Below are positions 36,671 through 45,740 of a stretch of DNA of 64,000 nucleotides, one piece after another. The notes below the pieces were generated by a model. It ran no database searches. It was not told the origin of the DNA and saw only the letters and a list, made by a program, of their open reading frames with translations. The stretch comes from Sphingobacterium lactis (GTDB lineage Bacteria; Bacteroidota; Bacteroidia; Sphingobacteriales; Sphingobacteriaceae): positions 3,844,001-3,908,000 of the forward strand of contig NZ_CP049246.1 in the NCBI RefSeq assembly GCF_011046555.1. The letters are read 5' to 3'. Every line of letters begins with the position of its first letter. Position 1 is the stretch's first letter. A program made the position numbers and the translations under genes.

Positions 36671-36912
36671 TATCTCAAAATTTTTGTTTTTTGTTGAGGC
36701 AAATATTGAGACATAATATTACTACCGAGTTAAGTATATATTATGTTATTGTAAACACATCTAAAACAGCTGTAAAAAGGGCCGTATACGATAAAAAATT
36801 GTTAAAAATATATTACAACCACCCATTGTTAAAAACGAAACATCACTAAACTTGCGTTAATATTAATTCGCTAAAACCAGCAAATAGTGGTATTTTGCAA
36901 CAAAGAAACATT

Positions 36913-37560
36913 ATGAGCGATTTTGTACTGAAGACCTCCAATCTCACATACCAGTATCCCAAAGGCTCCGCATTGGCCTTCCGGGATCTCCAACTGGAAA
37001 AACAACAGCACACCTTGGTCCTAGGAGACTCCGGCTCAGGGAAATCAACCCTGCTCAATTTAATTGCTGGATTTTCACAACCGACCACGGGAAATGTAAC
37101 AATCAATGGACAGGATCTCTATTCACTTTCCGGCAGTCAACTGGATAGCTTCCGTGCCAAGCACTTGGGATTCATCTTCCAGGAAGCCCATCTGCTGAAG
37201 AACCTGACCGTTGCCGAAAACATCAAGTTGGCACAGAGCCTGGCGGGACTGCCTGTTTCAGAAAAGGACGTACAATCTCTTCTGGAGAAATTGCAGTTGG
37301 GTGAGTTTTCGGATCGCAAGCCCAATGCGCTCAGTCGCGGACAGGTACAGCGCGTCGCCATAGCACGCGCGCTCATCAACAAACCGGCGCTCCTGATCGC
37401 CGATGAGCCTACGGCATCACTGGATGACAGGAACACCTTCCTGGTGATCGAACTGATCAAAGCCATGGCCAACGAACAGGGCAGCACTTTATTGATATCG
37501 ACGCATGACAAGCGTCTGAAAGACGAATTCAGCAACAACTATATATTAACAGCACAATAA
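36913..37560 (+). CDS. ABC transporter ATP-binding protein (LolD/MacB type)
   Basis: A 215-residue ATPase with Walker A GDSGSGKSTLL, Q-loop FIFQEAHLLKNLTV, signature LSRGQVQRVAIARAL, Walker B LLIADEPTASLDD and the switch His in STHDKRL. The sequence groups with ATPases that drive FtsX-like permeases. The open frame begins at a TTG (36895), but the ATG at 36913 (MSDFVLKTSN) is the plausible start. The permease gene follows after 1 bp, so they form one complex at the inner membrane. Confidence 0.92.
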   Translation: MSDFVLKTSNLTYQYPKGSALAFRDLQLEKQQHTLVLGDSGSGKSTLLNLIAGFSQPTTGNVTINGQDLYSLSGSQLDSFRAKHLGFIFQEAHLLKNLTVAENIKLAQSLAGLPVSEKDVQSLLEKLQLGEFSDRKPNALSRGQVQRVAIARALINKPALLIADEPTASLDDRNTFLVIELIKAMANEQGSTLLISTHDKRLKDEFSNNYILTAQ

Positions 37561-37561
37561 G

Positions 37562-39067
37562 ATGAATACACTACAGCTCGTTTGGAAAAACATTTCCCAA
37601 CAATGGGGTTCTACCTTATTAAGTATTATCCTGACCGCATTCGGTGTGGCCATACTCGTTAGTATATACATTACGAGCGATACTTTTGAGAAGCAGCTCG
37701 ACAGCAATAGTAAACAGGTTGACCTGGTGGTGGGTGCCAAAGGCAGTCCACTGCAATTGATCCTGAGTGCACTGTACCATGTCGACAACCCGACAGGGAA
37801 CATCAAATTGGCGGAAGCGGAAAAACTGATGGAGAATCCTTTCATCGAGAAAGCGGTTCCAATTTCCCTGGGCGATAACTTTAAGGGCCACCGCATCGTC
37901 GGTACCGACACCAGCTTTATCGGACTGTACGAATTACAGTTGGCGGAAGGAAGGCTTTGGAACAAGAGCTATGAGGTGGTATTGGGCAGCGAGACCGCAA
38001 GGAAGAACAAACTCAAGATCGGCGACCAGATCCACGGTGCACATGGGCTGGCGGAAAATGCGCATGTCCACGACGAACATCCCTTTACCATCGTCGGCAT
38101 CCTGAAACCTAACGGATCCATTGTCGACAACCTGTTGTTGAGCAACCTGGAAAGTGTATGGGATATCCATGGCATCCATCATGAAGATCATGATCATGAA
38201 CATGCCGAAGGTGATGGACATGACCACGGTAGCCATGCAGATCACGACCATGATCATGCCGGAGGGACTGCAGCCAAACATGCTGCACATGACCATGACC
38301 ACGACCACGATCATGCCGGAGAGACTGCAGCCGAACATGCTGCACATAACCATGACCACGACCACGACCATGCCGGAGAGACAGCGGCCGAACATGCTGC
38401 ACATGACCACGATCATGGCCAAGCAAATACCAATACAGATACCGTTGTCGAGGAAATTGTTTCGGAAAGACCAAGGAACGATGTTTTCGTCAAGAGCATC
38501 GCAGAGGATATCACCCAGGATAAAGGATTGGAAATCACGGCCATGTTGGTGAAATACAGTTCACCTGCCGCGATCGGCGTCATCCCTAAACTGATCAACC
38601 AATCCACTAGTATGCAGGCGGCATCGCCGGCGCTGGAAACCGCACGATTATTCTCCCTGATGGGGGTTGGTATCGATTCCCTGGAAATCCTCGCGTATGT
38701 CATCATGATCATTGCGGGATTGAGTGTCTTTATCAGCCTGTACAATGCCTTGAAGGATCGAAAATATGACCTAGCCATCATGCGGACCTTGGGTGCCAGT
38801 AAGATTAAACTATTCACTTTATTGATCGTCGAAGGGTTGGTGATCACCTTTATTGGTGGAATCATCGGTTTACTGATCGGGCATATCGGGCTGTATTTTA
38901 TCAGTACGCAAACCAGTCAGAGTGCAGACTTTATCCAAGCTTTCCACATTTATGGGAAAGAATGGTTAATTTTGCTTATCGCAAGTTTAATCGGTGTCAT
39001 AGCTTCCATCCTACCAGCGATCAAAGCTTACAACACCAATATTTCAACGATATTAGGAAACAAATAA
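37562..39067 (+). CDS. FtsX-like ABC permease with long histidine-rich insert
   Basis: A 501-residue permease of the MacB/FtsX type: TM1 at about 18-38, a large periplasmic domain, then three C-terminal helices (about 374-395, 418-445, 462-484) with the typical RTLGASKIKLFTLLIVEGL segment. The periplasmic domain carries an insert at about 203-286 with some 28 His, mostly in HDHDHD runs, including a 19-residue unit repeated almost three times. Smaller His clusters (about 158-173) come just before. This strongly suggests binding of Zn, Ni, Co or Cu. The ATPase precedes it and a small Cys-containing secreted protein follows. The direction of transport is unknown. Confidence 0.88.
   Translation: MNTLQLVWKNISQQWGSTLLSIILTAFGVAILVSIYITSDTFEKQLDSNSKQVDLVVGAKGSPLQLILSALYHVDNPTGNIKLAEAEKLMENPFIEKAVPISLGDNFKGHRIVGTDTSFIGLYELQLAEGRLWNKSYEVVLGSETARKNKLKIGDQIHGAHGLAENAHVHDEHPFTIVGILKPNGSIVDNLLLSNLESVWDIHGIHHEDHDHEHAEGDGHDHGSHADHDHDHAGGTAAKHAAHDHDHDHDHAGETAAEHAAHNHDHDHDHAGETAAEHAAHDHDHGQANTNTDTVVEEIVSERPRNDVFVKSIAEDITQDKGLEITAMLVKYSSPAAIGVIPKLINQSTSMQAASPALETARLFSLMGVGIDSLEILAYVIMIIAGLSVFISLYNALKDRKYDLAIMRTLGASKIKLFTLLIVEGLVITFIGGIIGLLIGHIGLYFISTQTSQSADFIQAFHIYGKEWLILLIASLIGVIASILPAIKAYNTNISTILGNK
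38255..38419 (+). repeat. 57-bp tandem repeat encoding the His-rich units
   Basis: Nearly three copies of a 57-bp unit (19 codons, pattern HAGETAAEHAAHxHDHDHD). The copies differ at few positions, implying recent expansion and likely length variation between strains. Confidence 0.8.
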
Positions 39068-39068
39068 A

Positions 39069-39551
39069 ATGAAGAAAATATTATTTACACTTTTTATCCT
39101 GGCATTGGGCATCAACCTTTCCAAGGCACAGATCGGGAATTACAACGAGAACCAAATTCCCGACCATACGCCTATGATGAACAGCACCTGGGAGGCCATC
39201 GATAAGATGATGTACAAAGTGTCAACTGTCGGGAATAAGAAGGTCTATACCCCTTCCTACCCACCACCCCTCAAGAAATTGGAAAACAAGCTCGTGGAAT
39301 TGCCCGGCTATATGGTTCCGTTGAAGAGTGGCAGGAACCACAACACCTACATGCTATCGGTACTTCCGATCACGCAATGTCAATTCTGTGGAACCAACGG
39401 TATCCCGCCGATGGTGGAGATTTTCATGAAAAGTGGGACAGTAAAATATACGGACGAGCCCATCAAGATCAAGGGCAAAATGGTGTTTAATCCAGAACCT
39501 TTAAAAGGAAATGCGGAAATTCAGATTGTTGACGCGGTATTGATCAACTAG
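39069..39551 (+). CDS. Small secreted protein, DUF3299-like, linked to the His-rich ABC system
   Basis: A 160-residue protein with signal peptide (about 1-20, ending SKA). The core LVELPGYMVPLKSG, then LPITQCQFCGTNGIPPMVEIFM with a CxxC, resembles DUF3299-type proteins, which are often encoded next to FtsX-like ABC transporters implicated in metal handling. It starts 1 bp after the permease stop, so it is part of the same operon. A periplasmic metal-binding or assembly partner is likely (inference). Its TAG stop overlaps the stop codon of rsmE on the other strand. Confidence 0.65.
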   Translation: MKKILFTLFILALGINLSKAQIGNYNENQIPDHTPMMNSTWEAIDKMMYKVSTVGNKKVYTPSYPPPLKKLENKLVELPGYMVPLKSGRNHNTYMLSVLPITQCQFCGTNGIPPMVEIFMKSGTVKYTDEPIKIKGKMVFNPEPLKGNAEIQIVDAVLIN

Positions 39552-40267
39552 CGGTTCAACAGGGCAATTTCTGTACAAGCATACAGCGCGGCCGTTTCTG
39601 TGCGGAGTCTGGCTTCCCCAAGGGAAATCGGAACAAATCCTGCAGAAATGGCCTTTTCTATTTCTACGGGGGAAAAGTCACCTTCCGGTCCGATCAGGAT
39701 CAGGTATCGCTGGCCGGGCTTGAACTCCTGGTTCAGGTATTTCTTCTCCGCATCCTCCTCACAATGTGCAATCGCCTTCTGCAAGCCGTCCTGCTCAGCA
39801 ATATGCTGTAAGAAGCGATCAAAGGCTATAGCCTCATTCAGCACGGGCATATAGGCTTTCAGCGACTGTTTCATGGCCGAAACGATCACTTTGTTCAGGC
39901 GCTCAGTCTTTACGTCCTTACGCTCCGAATGCTCGCTGATCAATGGGGTAATTTCCTGGATACCGATTTCCGTTGCCTTCTCCAAGAACCACTCGATGCG
40001 ATCGATGTTCTTGGTCGGCCCAACGGCGATATGCAGGTGGTAGGAAGGTTTCTGAAATTCCGGTGTATAGGAAATGACGGAAAGAAGCGTTCTCTTCGGA
40101 TGTGCATCCTGGATCTCTGACTCGAAGAATCCACCGACACCATCGATCAATTGAACCCTGTCCCCTACGCCCAGTCGAAGTACACGAACGGCATGTTTGC
40201 TCTCTTCTTCTGAAAGTTGATATTGGGATTGATCGGGCTGTATGTCTGCGGTGTAAAATAAATGCAC
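39548..40267 (-). CDS. rsmE: 16S rRNA (uracil1498-N3)-methyltransferase
   Basis: A 239-residue SPOUT-class methyltransferase acting on U1498 of 16S rRNA. Visible features are the N-terminal PUA-like part (HLFYTADI, SKHAVRVLRLGVGDRVQLIDG), the middle EWFLEKATEIGIQEITPLISEHSERK, and the SAM-binding knot LILIGPEGDFSPVEIEKA and LGEARLRTETAALYA. The start is GTG at 40265-40267, the only start giving the family N-terminus. It is the last gene of a minus-strand operon, 12 bp after the CorC-like gene, and its stop codon overlaps that of the convergent gene. Confidence 0.95.
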   Translation of the reverse strand: MHLFYTADIQPDQSQYQLSEEESKHAVRVLRLGVGDRVQLIDGVGGFFESEIQDAHPKRTLLSVISYTPEFQKPSYHLHIAVGPTKNIDRIEWFLEKATEIGIQEITPLISEHSERKDVKTERLNKVIVSAMKQSLKAYMPVLNEAIAFDRFLQHIAEQDGLQKAIAHCEEDAEKKYLNQEFKPGQRYLILIGPEGDFSPVEIEKAISAGFVPISLGEARLRTETAALYACTEIALLNR

Positions 40268-40279
40268 GGCAATGGGGAT

Positions 40280-41593
40280 TTATTCTTCGTCCTCGTCGTT
40301 TGCAGTTTCGATAAGGTCGAGTTTAACAAACTCAATATTCTGTTGGGTCTTCTTGATGACCGTGAAGCGATAGCCCAATTCCTCCGTGCTATCCCCCACA
40401 TCAGGGATCTTCTCGAATAGGTGTGACACCAAACCTGCTACGGTATCATAGTCGGAGCTCTCCGGCAATTCCAGTGGCAGGTAGCCATTGGCATCGTGCA
40501 CCGAAGCACCAGCATCCACCATGAACTCCGTTTCGGAAATTTGCTCCACAACCGGTGTTTCCTCATCGTACTCATCCTGGATCTCACCGACCAATTCCTC
40601 CACGATATCTTCCAATGTAACCATCCCTGCTGTTCCACCGAATTCATCCAGGACAAATGCGATCTGGATACGCTTCAATTGGAACTCCGTCATCAGGTCA
40701 TTGATCTTCTTGGTTTCCGGGATAAAGTATGGCTTCCGCATGATATTCTTCAGCACCACTTCTTTACCTTTCACGATCAACGGTAGGATATCCTTGGTAT
40801 GGACAACCCCAATGATCTGGTCGATATTGTCATCATAGATCGGAATGCGGGAGTATCCTTCTTCCGTTACGGTATTGATAAAATCTTCGGCAGAGTCGTT
40901 CTGGTCCACGGCTACGATCTTGGTACGGGGCACCATGATATTCTTCACGATACGCTCGTTAAAATCGAACACATTCTTGATCAGCTCGTGCTCCGCATTG
41001 TTCAGGGCACCGCTTTCCTTCCCTTTTTCCAAGAGGTACTGCAATTCCTCGGATGAATGGCTGGCTTCATGGGCGCTGACCTGGATACCGACCAAGCGCA
41101 ACAAGAAGTTTGCAAACCCATTCAGACACCAGATGATGGGTCGGAAGATGTAATAGAAGAACTGCAATGGAATGGCCACTTTCATGGTCGTTGCCACTGG
41201 TTTCTGGATAGCGATACTCTTCGGTGCCAATTCACCGAAAACAATATGTAAAAAGGTAATGATGGCAAAGGCCAGGACATGGCCCAAGTTTGTTGCCAAT
41301 TTACCGGTAAGTTCAACATTGAAGAACCCGAAGATCTGTTGCACGATCTGGGTCATAACGGCTTCACCGACCCAACCCAAGGCCAGGGAGGCTAGGGTAA
41401 TACCCAATTGGGTAGCGGCCAGGTAACCGTCCAGGTGTTCCGTGATGCTCTTGGCAATCTGCGCAACCTTACTGCCGGACTTTGCCTGCAGCTCTATCTG
41501 GGAGGCCCGAACTTTAACAATAGCGAATTCCGCAGCAACGAAAAAACCATTTGCCAGCACTAAAAAGATAGTCCAAAAAATATCAATTGCCAT
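40280..41593 (-). CDS. CNNM/CorC-family membrane protein (hemolysin-family)
   Basis: A 437-residue inner-membrane protein. The N-terminal CNNM (DUF21) domain (about 1-190) has the family [17 protein letters not shown] and LGWVGEAV segments. Then come two CBS domains ([61 protein letters not shown]) and a C-terminal CorC_HlyC domain. Members are linked to magnesium or cobalt export and ion homeostasis. It overlaps the pyrophosphatase gene by 11 bp, so translation is probably coupled. Confidence 0.9.
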   Translation of the reverse strand: MAIDIFWTIFLVLANGFFVAAEFAIVKVRASQIELQAKSGSKVAQIAKSITEHLDGYLAATQLGITLASLALGWVGEAVMTQIVQQIFGFFNVELTGKLATNLGHVLAFAIITFLHIVFGELAPKSIAIQKPVATTMKVAIPLQFFYYIFRPIIWCLNGFANFLLRLVGIQVSAHEASHSSEELQYLLEKGKESGALNNAEHELIKNVFDFNERIVKNIMVPRTKIVAVDQNDSAEDFINTVTEEGYSRIPIYDDNIDQIIGVVHTKDILPLIVKGKEVVLKNIMRKPYFIPETKKINDLMTEFQLKRIQIAFVLDEFGGTAGMVTLEDIVEELVGEIQDEYDEETPVVEQISETEFMVDAGASVHDANGYLPLELPESSDYDTVAGLVSHLFEKIPDVGDSTEELGYRFTVIKKTQQNIEFVKLDLIETANDEDEE

Positions 41594-42200
41594 GATTTAG
41601 GTTTTTATTAGCGAATTCTTTCTTATACAGGTCCAAGCTCTCTAATATAATTTTTTGTGCGACCTCGCGACCGCTTACATTTTCAATAATAACTTTTTTT
41701 CCTTCAAGATTCTTATATTCTTGAAAGAATTGAACAATTTCTTTCATGGTATGCGGAGGTAACTCCGAAATATCATTGATATGGTTCACGGCCATATCGT
41801 TCTTCGACACGGCGATTACCTTATCATCCTGATCGCCGGAATCCGTCATACGCATCACGCCGATCACTTTTGCATCCACCAGGGATGCAGGAACAAGATC
41901 CACTGAACTGATCACGAGGATGTCCAGTGGATCCCGGTCTCCACAGTAACTTTGCGGTATAAACCCATAATTTGTAGGGTACACCATAGAGGAATGTAAC
42001 ACCCTATCGAGCTTAATCATCCCGGAAGCTTTATCTATTTCATATTTTGCGCGGGAACCTCGGGGAATTTCCACAACAGCCGTAACGGTGCGCGGCGCAT
42101 CCTTACCCGGGGATACCTGATGCCATGGGTGTTTTGTCTGCTGCTGTCCTGCAGGAGCAGAAAAGACCATAAACAGCGCTAATAAAATAGAAAAGTTCAT
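41583..42200 (-). CDS. Inorganic pyrophosphatase, probably exported paralog
   Basis: A 205-residue family I (soluble type) pyrophosphatase with the active-site blocks [37 protein letters not shown] and [12 protein letters not shown]. Unlike the neighbouring copy it has an extra N-terminal hydrophobic segment ([18 protein letters not shown]) that looks like a signal peptide. Its ATG overlaps the stop of the upstream pyrophosphatase gene by one base. It is a clear tandem duplicate, with most catalytic Asp/Glu/Lys residues kept. Export would mean hydrolysis of periplasmic pyrophosphate (inference). Confidence 0.88.
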   Translation of the reverse strand: MNFSILLALFMVFSAPAGQQQTKHPWHQVSPGKDAPRTVTAVVEIPRGSRAKYEIDKASGMIKLDRVLHSSMVYPTNYGFIPQSYCGDRDPLDILVISSVDLVPASLVDAKVIGVMRMTDSGDQDDKVIAVSKNDMAVNHINDISELPPHTMKEIVQFFQEYKNLEGKKVIIENVSGREVAQKIILESLDLYKKEFANKNLNHGN

Positions 42201-42745
42201 TAAAGTGTTGGTCTAATCTCTTTATTATAAAGTTCCACACTTTCCATGATGATGTTCTGCGCATAGGTACGGCCATATAGGTTCTCGATGGTCACGTTCT
42301 TACCTTCTAGCGCTTTGTAATCTTGGAAAAAGCGAACGATTTCTTTCATGGTATGCGGAGGCAATTCCGATAGGTCGTTGATGTAGTTTACAGACATATC
42401 GTGCTTCGCAACGGCAATAATCTTGTCGTCTTGTTCACCATTGTCGATCATGTGCATCACACCGACAACTTTCGCTTCGATCATACACATCGGGTAAACA
42501 TCAACTGAGCATAAAACTAAAATATCCAAAGGATCTTTATCGTCACAGTAGGTCTGTGGAATAAAACCATAGTTTGCTGGATACATTACCGAGGAGAACA
42601 ATACACGGTCAAGTTTGATCAAACCGCTATCTTTGTCGATTTCGTATTTCGCTTTCGAACCTTTAGGAATTTCGATAATGGCATTTACGGAGTTAGGCAA
42701 GTCCTCACCAGGAGATACTTGATGCCAAGGATGTTGTGTACTCAT
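42200..42745 (-). CDS. ppa: Inorganic pyrophosphatase (cytoplasmic)
   Basis: A 181-residue family I pyrophosphatase hydrolysing PPi to phosphate. Conserved segments are [41 protein letters not shown] and [16 protein letters not shown]. There is no signal peptide and length is typical (about 175-185). It is followed by a paralog that shares roughly two thirds of its residues by eye. It starts 7 bp after the DedA gene. This is presumably the essential housekeeping copy. Confidence 0.95.
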   Translation of the reverse strand: MSTQHPWHQVSPGEDLPNSVNAIIEIPKGSKAKYEIDKDSGLIKLDRVLFSSVMYPANYGFIPQTYCDDKDPLDILVLCSVDVYPMCMIEAKVVGVMHMIDNGEQDDKIIAVAKHDMSVNYINDLSELPPHTMKEIVRFFQDYKALEGKNVTIENLYGRTYAQNIIMESVELYNKEIRPTL

Positions 42746-42752
42746 TAAATAA

Positions 42753-43409
42753 TTACTGTTTGTTTATTTCGTCTTTCGTTTTTCTGTTCTTTAACCATTT
42801 CTTCAGCAGGGCAATGACAATAGGTAGGAAAGCTATCACGATCAGTGCTACGATGATGTATTCAACATATTCGATGATCCATGGGAATTTAACCCCCAAA
42901 TAATAGCCTGTCAAAGTTAACAGGGACACCCAGAGAAGTGCTCCCAGTACATTATAGATGACGAACTTCCTGAAATTCAGTTGCACTACACCTGCAAAGA
43001 TGGGTGCAAATGTACGAATTATGGGTACAAATCGACCAATAATTAATGCAGTACCCCCATATTTCTGGAAAAACTCTTCTGCCATGATCACGTACTTCCG
43101 CTTGAAAAGTATCGTATCCTTTCGTTTAAACAGCATGGGCCCCGTTCGATGGCCAAACCAGTAGCCCGTAAAGTTCCCCAATATACCGGCCCCCAAAATC
43201 CCGAAATAAAGTGTAACAATATCCACATCGATCTTATTCAGGGCACAGAAAAGACCCGCCAGGAACAGTAAATAGTCCCCCGGCAAAAAGAATCCAAAAA
43301 ATAATCCGGTTTCTGCAAAAACAATTAGGCATACGATGTAAAAACCACCGTGACTTAAAAGATATTCAGCATCTAACAGTTGTTGAAAGGACAACAAGTA
43401 TTCTTGCAT
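42753..43409 (-). CDS. DedA family membrane protein
   Basis: A 218-residue inner-membrane protein with the VTT/DedA core: [20 protein letters not shown] near residue 30 and the conserved [28 protein letters not shown] (shown in pieces of the middle region), then two C-terminal helices and a basic tail ([16 protein letters not shown]). DedA proteins flip or transport undecaprenyl phosphate or lipids and affect envelope integrity. It is second in the operon, 57 bp after the HIT gene. Confidence 0.92.
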   Translation of the reverse strand: MQEYLLSFQQLLDAEYLLSHGGFYIVCLIVFAETGLFFGFFLPGDYLLFLAGLFCALNKIDVDIVTLYFGILGAGILGNFTGYWFGHRTGPMLFKRKDTILFKRKYVIMAEEFFQKYGGTALIIGRFVPIIRTFAPIFAGVVQLNFRKFVIYNVLGALLWVSLLTLTGYYLGVKFPWIIEYVEYIIVALIVIAFLPIVIALLKKWLKNRKTKDEINKQ

Positions 43410-43466
43410 AGTATTTTATATTACCTTATATAAACTCGAACTTACGTGAAATGTTTGAATCTATGA

Positions 43467-43877
43467 TTAAGGATTTGTTATTGTTGAAATCGCATCCCTG
43501 ATTTGCTCGGCAATCTGCACCATGGTTTCCTCAGGTAGGCTTAACTTCGGTTTACTAAAGTTCATGTCCTGAACGTTGTTCAACGGAATCAGGTGAATGT
43601 GTGCATGTGCAACTTCCAGACCGATTACCGCAACACCAACTTTCTTGCACGGGAATGCTTTCTTGATACCCTGAGCGACAATCTTCGCAAAAACCCACAT
43701 ACCCATGTATTCATCGTCGCCGATGTCAAAGATATAGTCAGTTTCTTTTTTGGGAATTACAAGGACATGCCCTTCAGTTAGTGGATTAACGTCTAAAAAC
43801 GCTAAGAAATCATTACTTTCAGCAACTTTATGTGCAGGAATTTCACCCGCAACAATCTTTGAGAATATAGTAGACAT
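43467..43877 (-). CDS. HIT family hydrolase
   Basis: A 136-residue histidine-triad protein with FSKIVAGEIPAHKVAE at the N-terminus, PLTEGHVLVIPKKE in the middle and the catalytic triad EVAHAHIHLIPL. These enzymes hydrolyse nucleoside phosphoramidates or related adenylates; the exact substrate is unknown. It is the first gene of the run HIT, DedA, ppa, ppa paralog, CorC-like, rsmE. A TATCTTTG -7 element lies 24 nt upstream (43902-43909, minus). Confidence 0.92.
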   Translation of the reverse strand: MSTIFSKIVAGEIPAHKVAESNDFLAFLDVNPLTEGHVLVIPKKETDYIFDIGDDEYMGMWVFAKIVAQGIKKAFPCKKVGVAVIGLEVAHAHIHLIPLNNVQDMNFSKPKLSLPEETMVQIAEQIRDAISTITNP

Positions 43878-43901
43878 AAACTAATGTTCAATCGTTTGAA
43901 A

Positions 43902-43909
43902 CAAAGATA
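43902..43909 (-). promoter_or_regulatory. -7 element of the HIT-DedA-ppa operon
   Basis: Reads TATCTTTG on the minus strand, an exact consensus match. No TTG at 19-21 nt spacing. Confidence 0.4.
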
Positions 43910-44070
43910 ATAATTTTGGGAAGATATGGATAGGAATTTGAGAAGCAATCCCCAATTCAGCCAAAAAACAGCTCATTTTGACAAACTTTTTACTCCAAGA
44001 TATTTTAAATAACAAAGGAGTGAAAAATCAAATTTTCCACTCAAAATATACCTTCTGTAAAAAGAACAAA

Positions 44071-44583
44071 TTATATAATTTCGTAGATACTAGAAAAATA
44101 GAGCGCATTCATTTTTTTGTGCATATTGTTTGGACTTGTAATATTAAATTTTAATCCATTCATGATCTTTTTATAAAGCAATCCAAAGTTGGTGTTTCTA
44201 AACTGTGTATTTTTGCCAGTTGTAAATGAAACCCCCAAAATTTGTCCATCCGCATTACACCTAAAATGTGCAATTATATATTCACCACGCCCAACGACTT
44301 GATTCCAATCAGCTAATTCTTTTACAAAAGGTTTCCAATCATTTAAATTTTGTACTTTAATTAAATCTAACACCATCTCAATAGGATAACCATCAATAGT
44401 TTGCGGTTCTATCAAAAAATTTATTTGTTCTTCAGCATCAATTGAAAAATATTTATGATGCCTTGTTACTGAGAATTTTACCTCTTCATATTTAAATTCA
44501 CCTACCTTCATATTAGTTTGGGCAGATAAAGAAAAAAGCTGCAATAAAAATAATACAACAATTAGATATTTAATTTTTTTCAT
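44071..44583 (-). CDS. Secreted hypothetical protein, tandem paralog 3
   Basis: A 170-residue protein with a signal peptide (MKKIKYLIVVLFLLQLFSLSAQ). It is one of three tandem paralogs with near-identical length and layout: KVGEFKYEEVKFSVTRH, then WNQVVGRGEYIIAHFRCNADG and an LLYKKIM segment, ending FSSIYEI. I do not recognise a named family; no catalytic motif or lipobox is visible. It is the most diverged of the three. The region is clearly AT-richer than neighbouring operons. Secreted or periplasmic; function unknown. Confidence 0.75.
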   Translation of the reverse strand: MKKIKYLIVVLFLLQLFSLSAQTNMKVGEFKYEEVKFSVTRHHKYFSIDAEEQINFLIEPQTIDGYPIEMVLDLIKVQNLNDWKPFVKELADWNQVVGRGEYIIAHFRCNADGQILGVSFTTGKNTQFRNTNFGLLYKKIMNGLKFNITSPNNMHKKMNALYFSSIYEII

Positions 44584-44649
44584 AATGAGCTTAAAATTTC
44601 TCTACAAACATTGGATCGACACGCTATGTATTTTTGTAAAAACAACAAA

Positions 44650-45162
44650 TCATTCAATATCATAGATGATAGAAAAATTGATTTGATTCATTTTTTTATG
44701 CATATCGTTTGGACTTGTAAATTTTAAATTGGATTTATCCATGATCATCTTATAGAGCATCCCGATGCTAATGTTTCTAAACTTAGTGCTTTTATCAGTC
44801 GAAAATGCAAGGCTCAAAATTTCTCCATTTCCATTACACCTAAAATGTGCAATTATAGATTCTCCACGTCCAACAACTTGATTCCAATCCGACAATTCTT
44901 TTACATAAGACTTCCAATCAGTAGAACCGTCAATCTTTATTAATTCCCTCACCCGCTCAGTAGGATAATCATCTATAGTTTCTGGGTTTGCCAAGATATT
45001 TGTTGATTCTGCCGGTCGAATTAAATAAAAACTTTCATGGCTTGTTACTATGAATTTTATATCGTCATACTCAAACTCCCCTACAGTCATATTTGTTTGG
45101 GCGGATAAAGAAAAAAGCTGCAATAAAAATAATACAGCGATTAAATATTTAATTTTTCTCAT
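44650..45162 (-). CDS. Secreted hypothetical protein, tandem paralog 2
   Basis: A 170-residue protein with the same signal peptide and architecture as its neighbours (TVGEFEYDDIKFIVTSHESF, WNQVVGRGESIIAHFRCNGNG, FSIIYDIE). It is very close to paralog 1 in both protein and flanking DNA. The repeat period of the array is 578-579 bp, including the 65-66 bp spacers. Function unknown. Confidence 0.75.
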   Translation of the reverse strand: MRKIKYLIAVLFLLQLFSLSAQTNMTVGEFEYDDIKFIVTSHESFYLIRPAESTNILANPETIDDYPTERVRELIKIDGSTDWKSYVKELSDWNQVVGRGESIIAHFRCNGNGEILSLAFSTDKSTKFRNISIGMLYKMIMDKSNLKFTSPNDMHKKMNQINFSIIYDIE

Positions 45163-45227
45163 AATGAGTTTAAATTTTCTTTACAAGCATTGGTTAGATA
45201 CGCTATGTATTTTTGTAAAACAACAAA

Positions 45228-45740
45228 TCATTCAATATCATAGATGCTAGAAAAATGGATTTGATTCATTTTTTTGTGCATATTGTTTGGACTTGTAAAT
45301 TTTAATTTGGACTTAACCATGATCTTCTTATAGAGTAACCCAAAGCTAGTGTTTTTAAACTTTGTATTTTTACCGGTTGAAAATGAAAGATGCAAAATTT
45401 CCCCATTACCATTACATATAAAATGTGTAATAATATATTCACCACGCCCAACGACTAAATCCCAATCCGACAATTCTTTTACATAAGACTTCCAATCACT
45501 AGAACCGTCATTCTTTATTAATTCCATCACCAGCTCAAGAGGATAACCATCAATAGTTTCTGGGTTTGATAAGATATTTGTTGTTTCTACCGGTCGAATT
45601 AAAAAAAAACTTTCATGGCGTGTTACCTTGAATTTTATATCGTCATATTCAAACTCCCCTACAGTCATATTTGTCTGGGCGGATAAAGAAAAAAGCTGCA
45701 ATAAAAATAATACAGCAATTAAATATTTAATTTTCCTCAT
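45228..45740 (-). CDS. Secreted hypothetical protein, tandem paralog 1
   Basis: A 170-residue protein with signal peptide (MRKIKYLIAVLFLLQLFSLSAQ), identical to that of paralog 2 over the first 32 residues or so. Core motifs are WDLVVGRGEYIITHFICNGNG and LLYKKIMVKSKLKFTSPNN. It is first in the direction of transcription, so the three are probably one transcript. Spacers between the copies are themselves similar (both contain tacgctatg and tttttgtaaaa), showing that duplication included intergenic DNA. Function unknown. Confidence 0.75.
   Translation of the reverse strand: MRKIKYLIAVLFLLQLFSLSAQTNMTVGEFEYDDIKFKVTRHESFFLIRPVETTNILSNPETIDGYPLELVMELIKNDGSSDWKSYVKELSDWDLVVGRGEYIITHFICNGNGEILHLSFSTGKNTKFKNTSFGLLYKKIMVKSKLKFTSPNNMHKKMNQIHFSSIYDIE

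Noticed and set aside
38154..38552. Met/Thr-rich and His-rich ORFs in other frames of the permease gene
   Set aside because: They are frame-shadows of the HDHDHD-coding repeat in the permease.
39065..39071. Frameshift between permease and small secreted protein
   Set aside because: The downstream gene has its own ATG and signal peptide; the 1-bp gap is ordinary operon spacing.
44071..45740. Toxin-immunity locus
   Set aside because: The paralogs have signal peptides but there is no toxin domain, secretion gene or orphan effector nearby; amplification alone is not enough.
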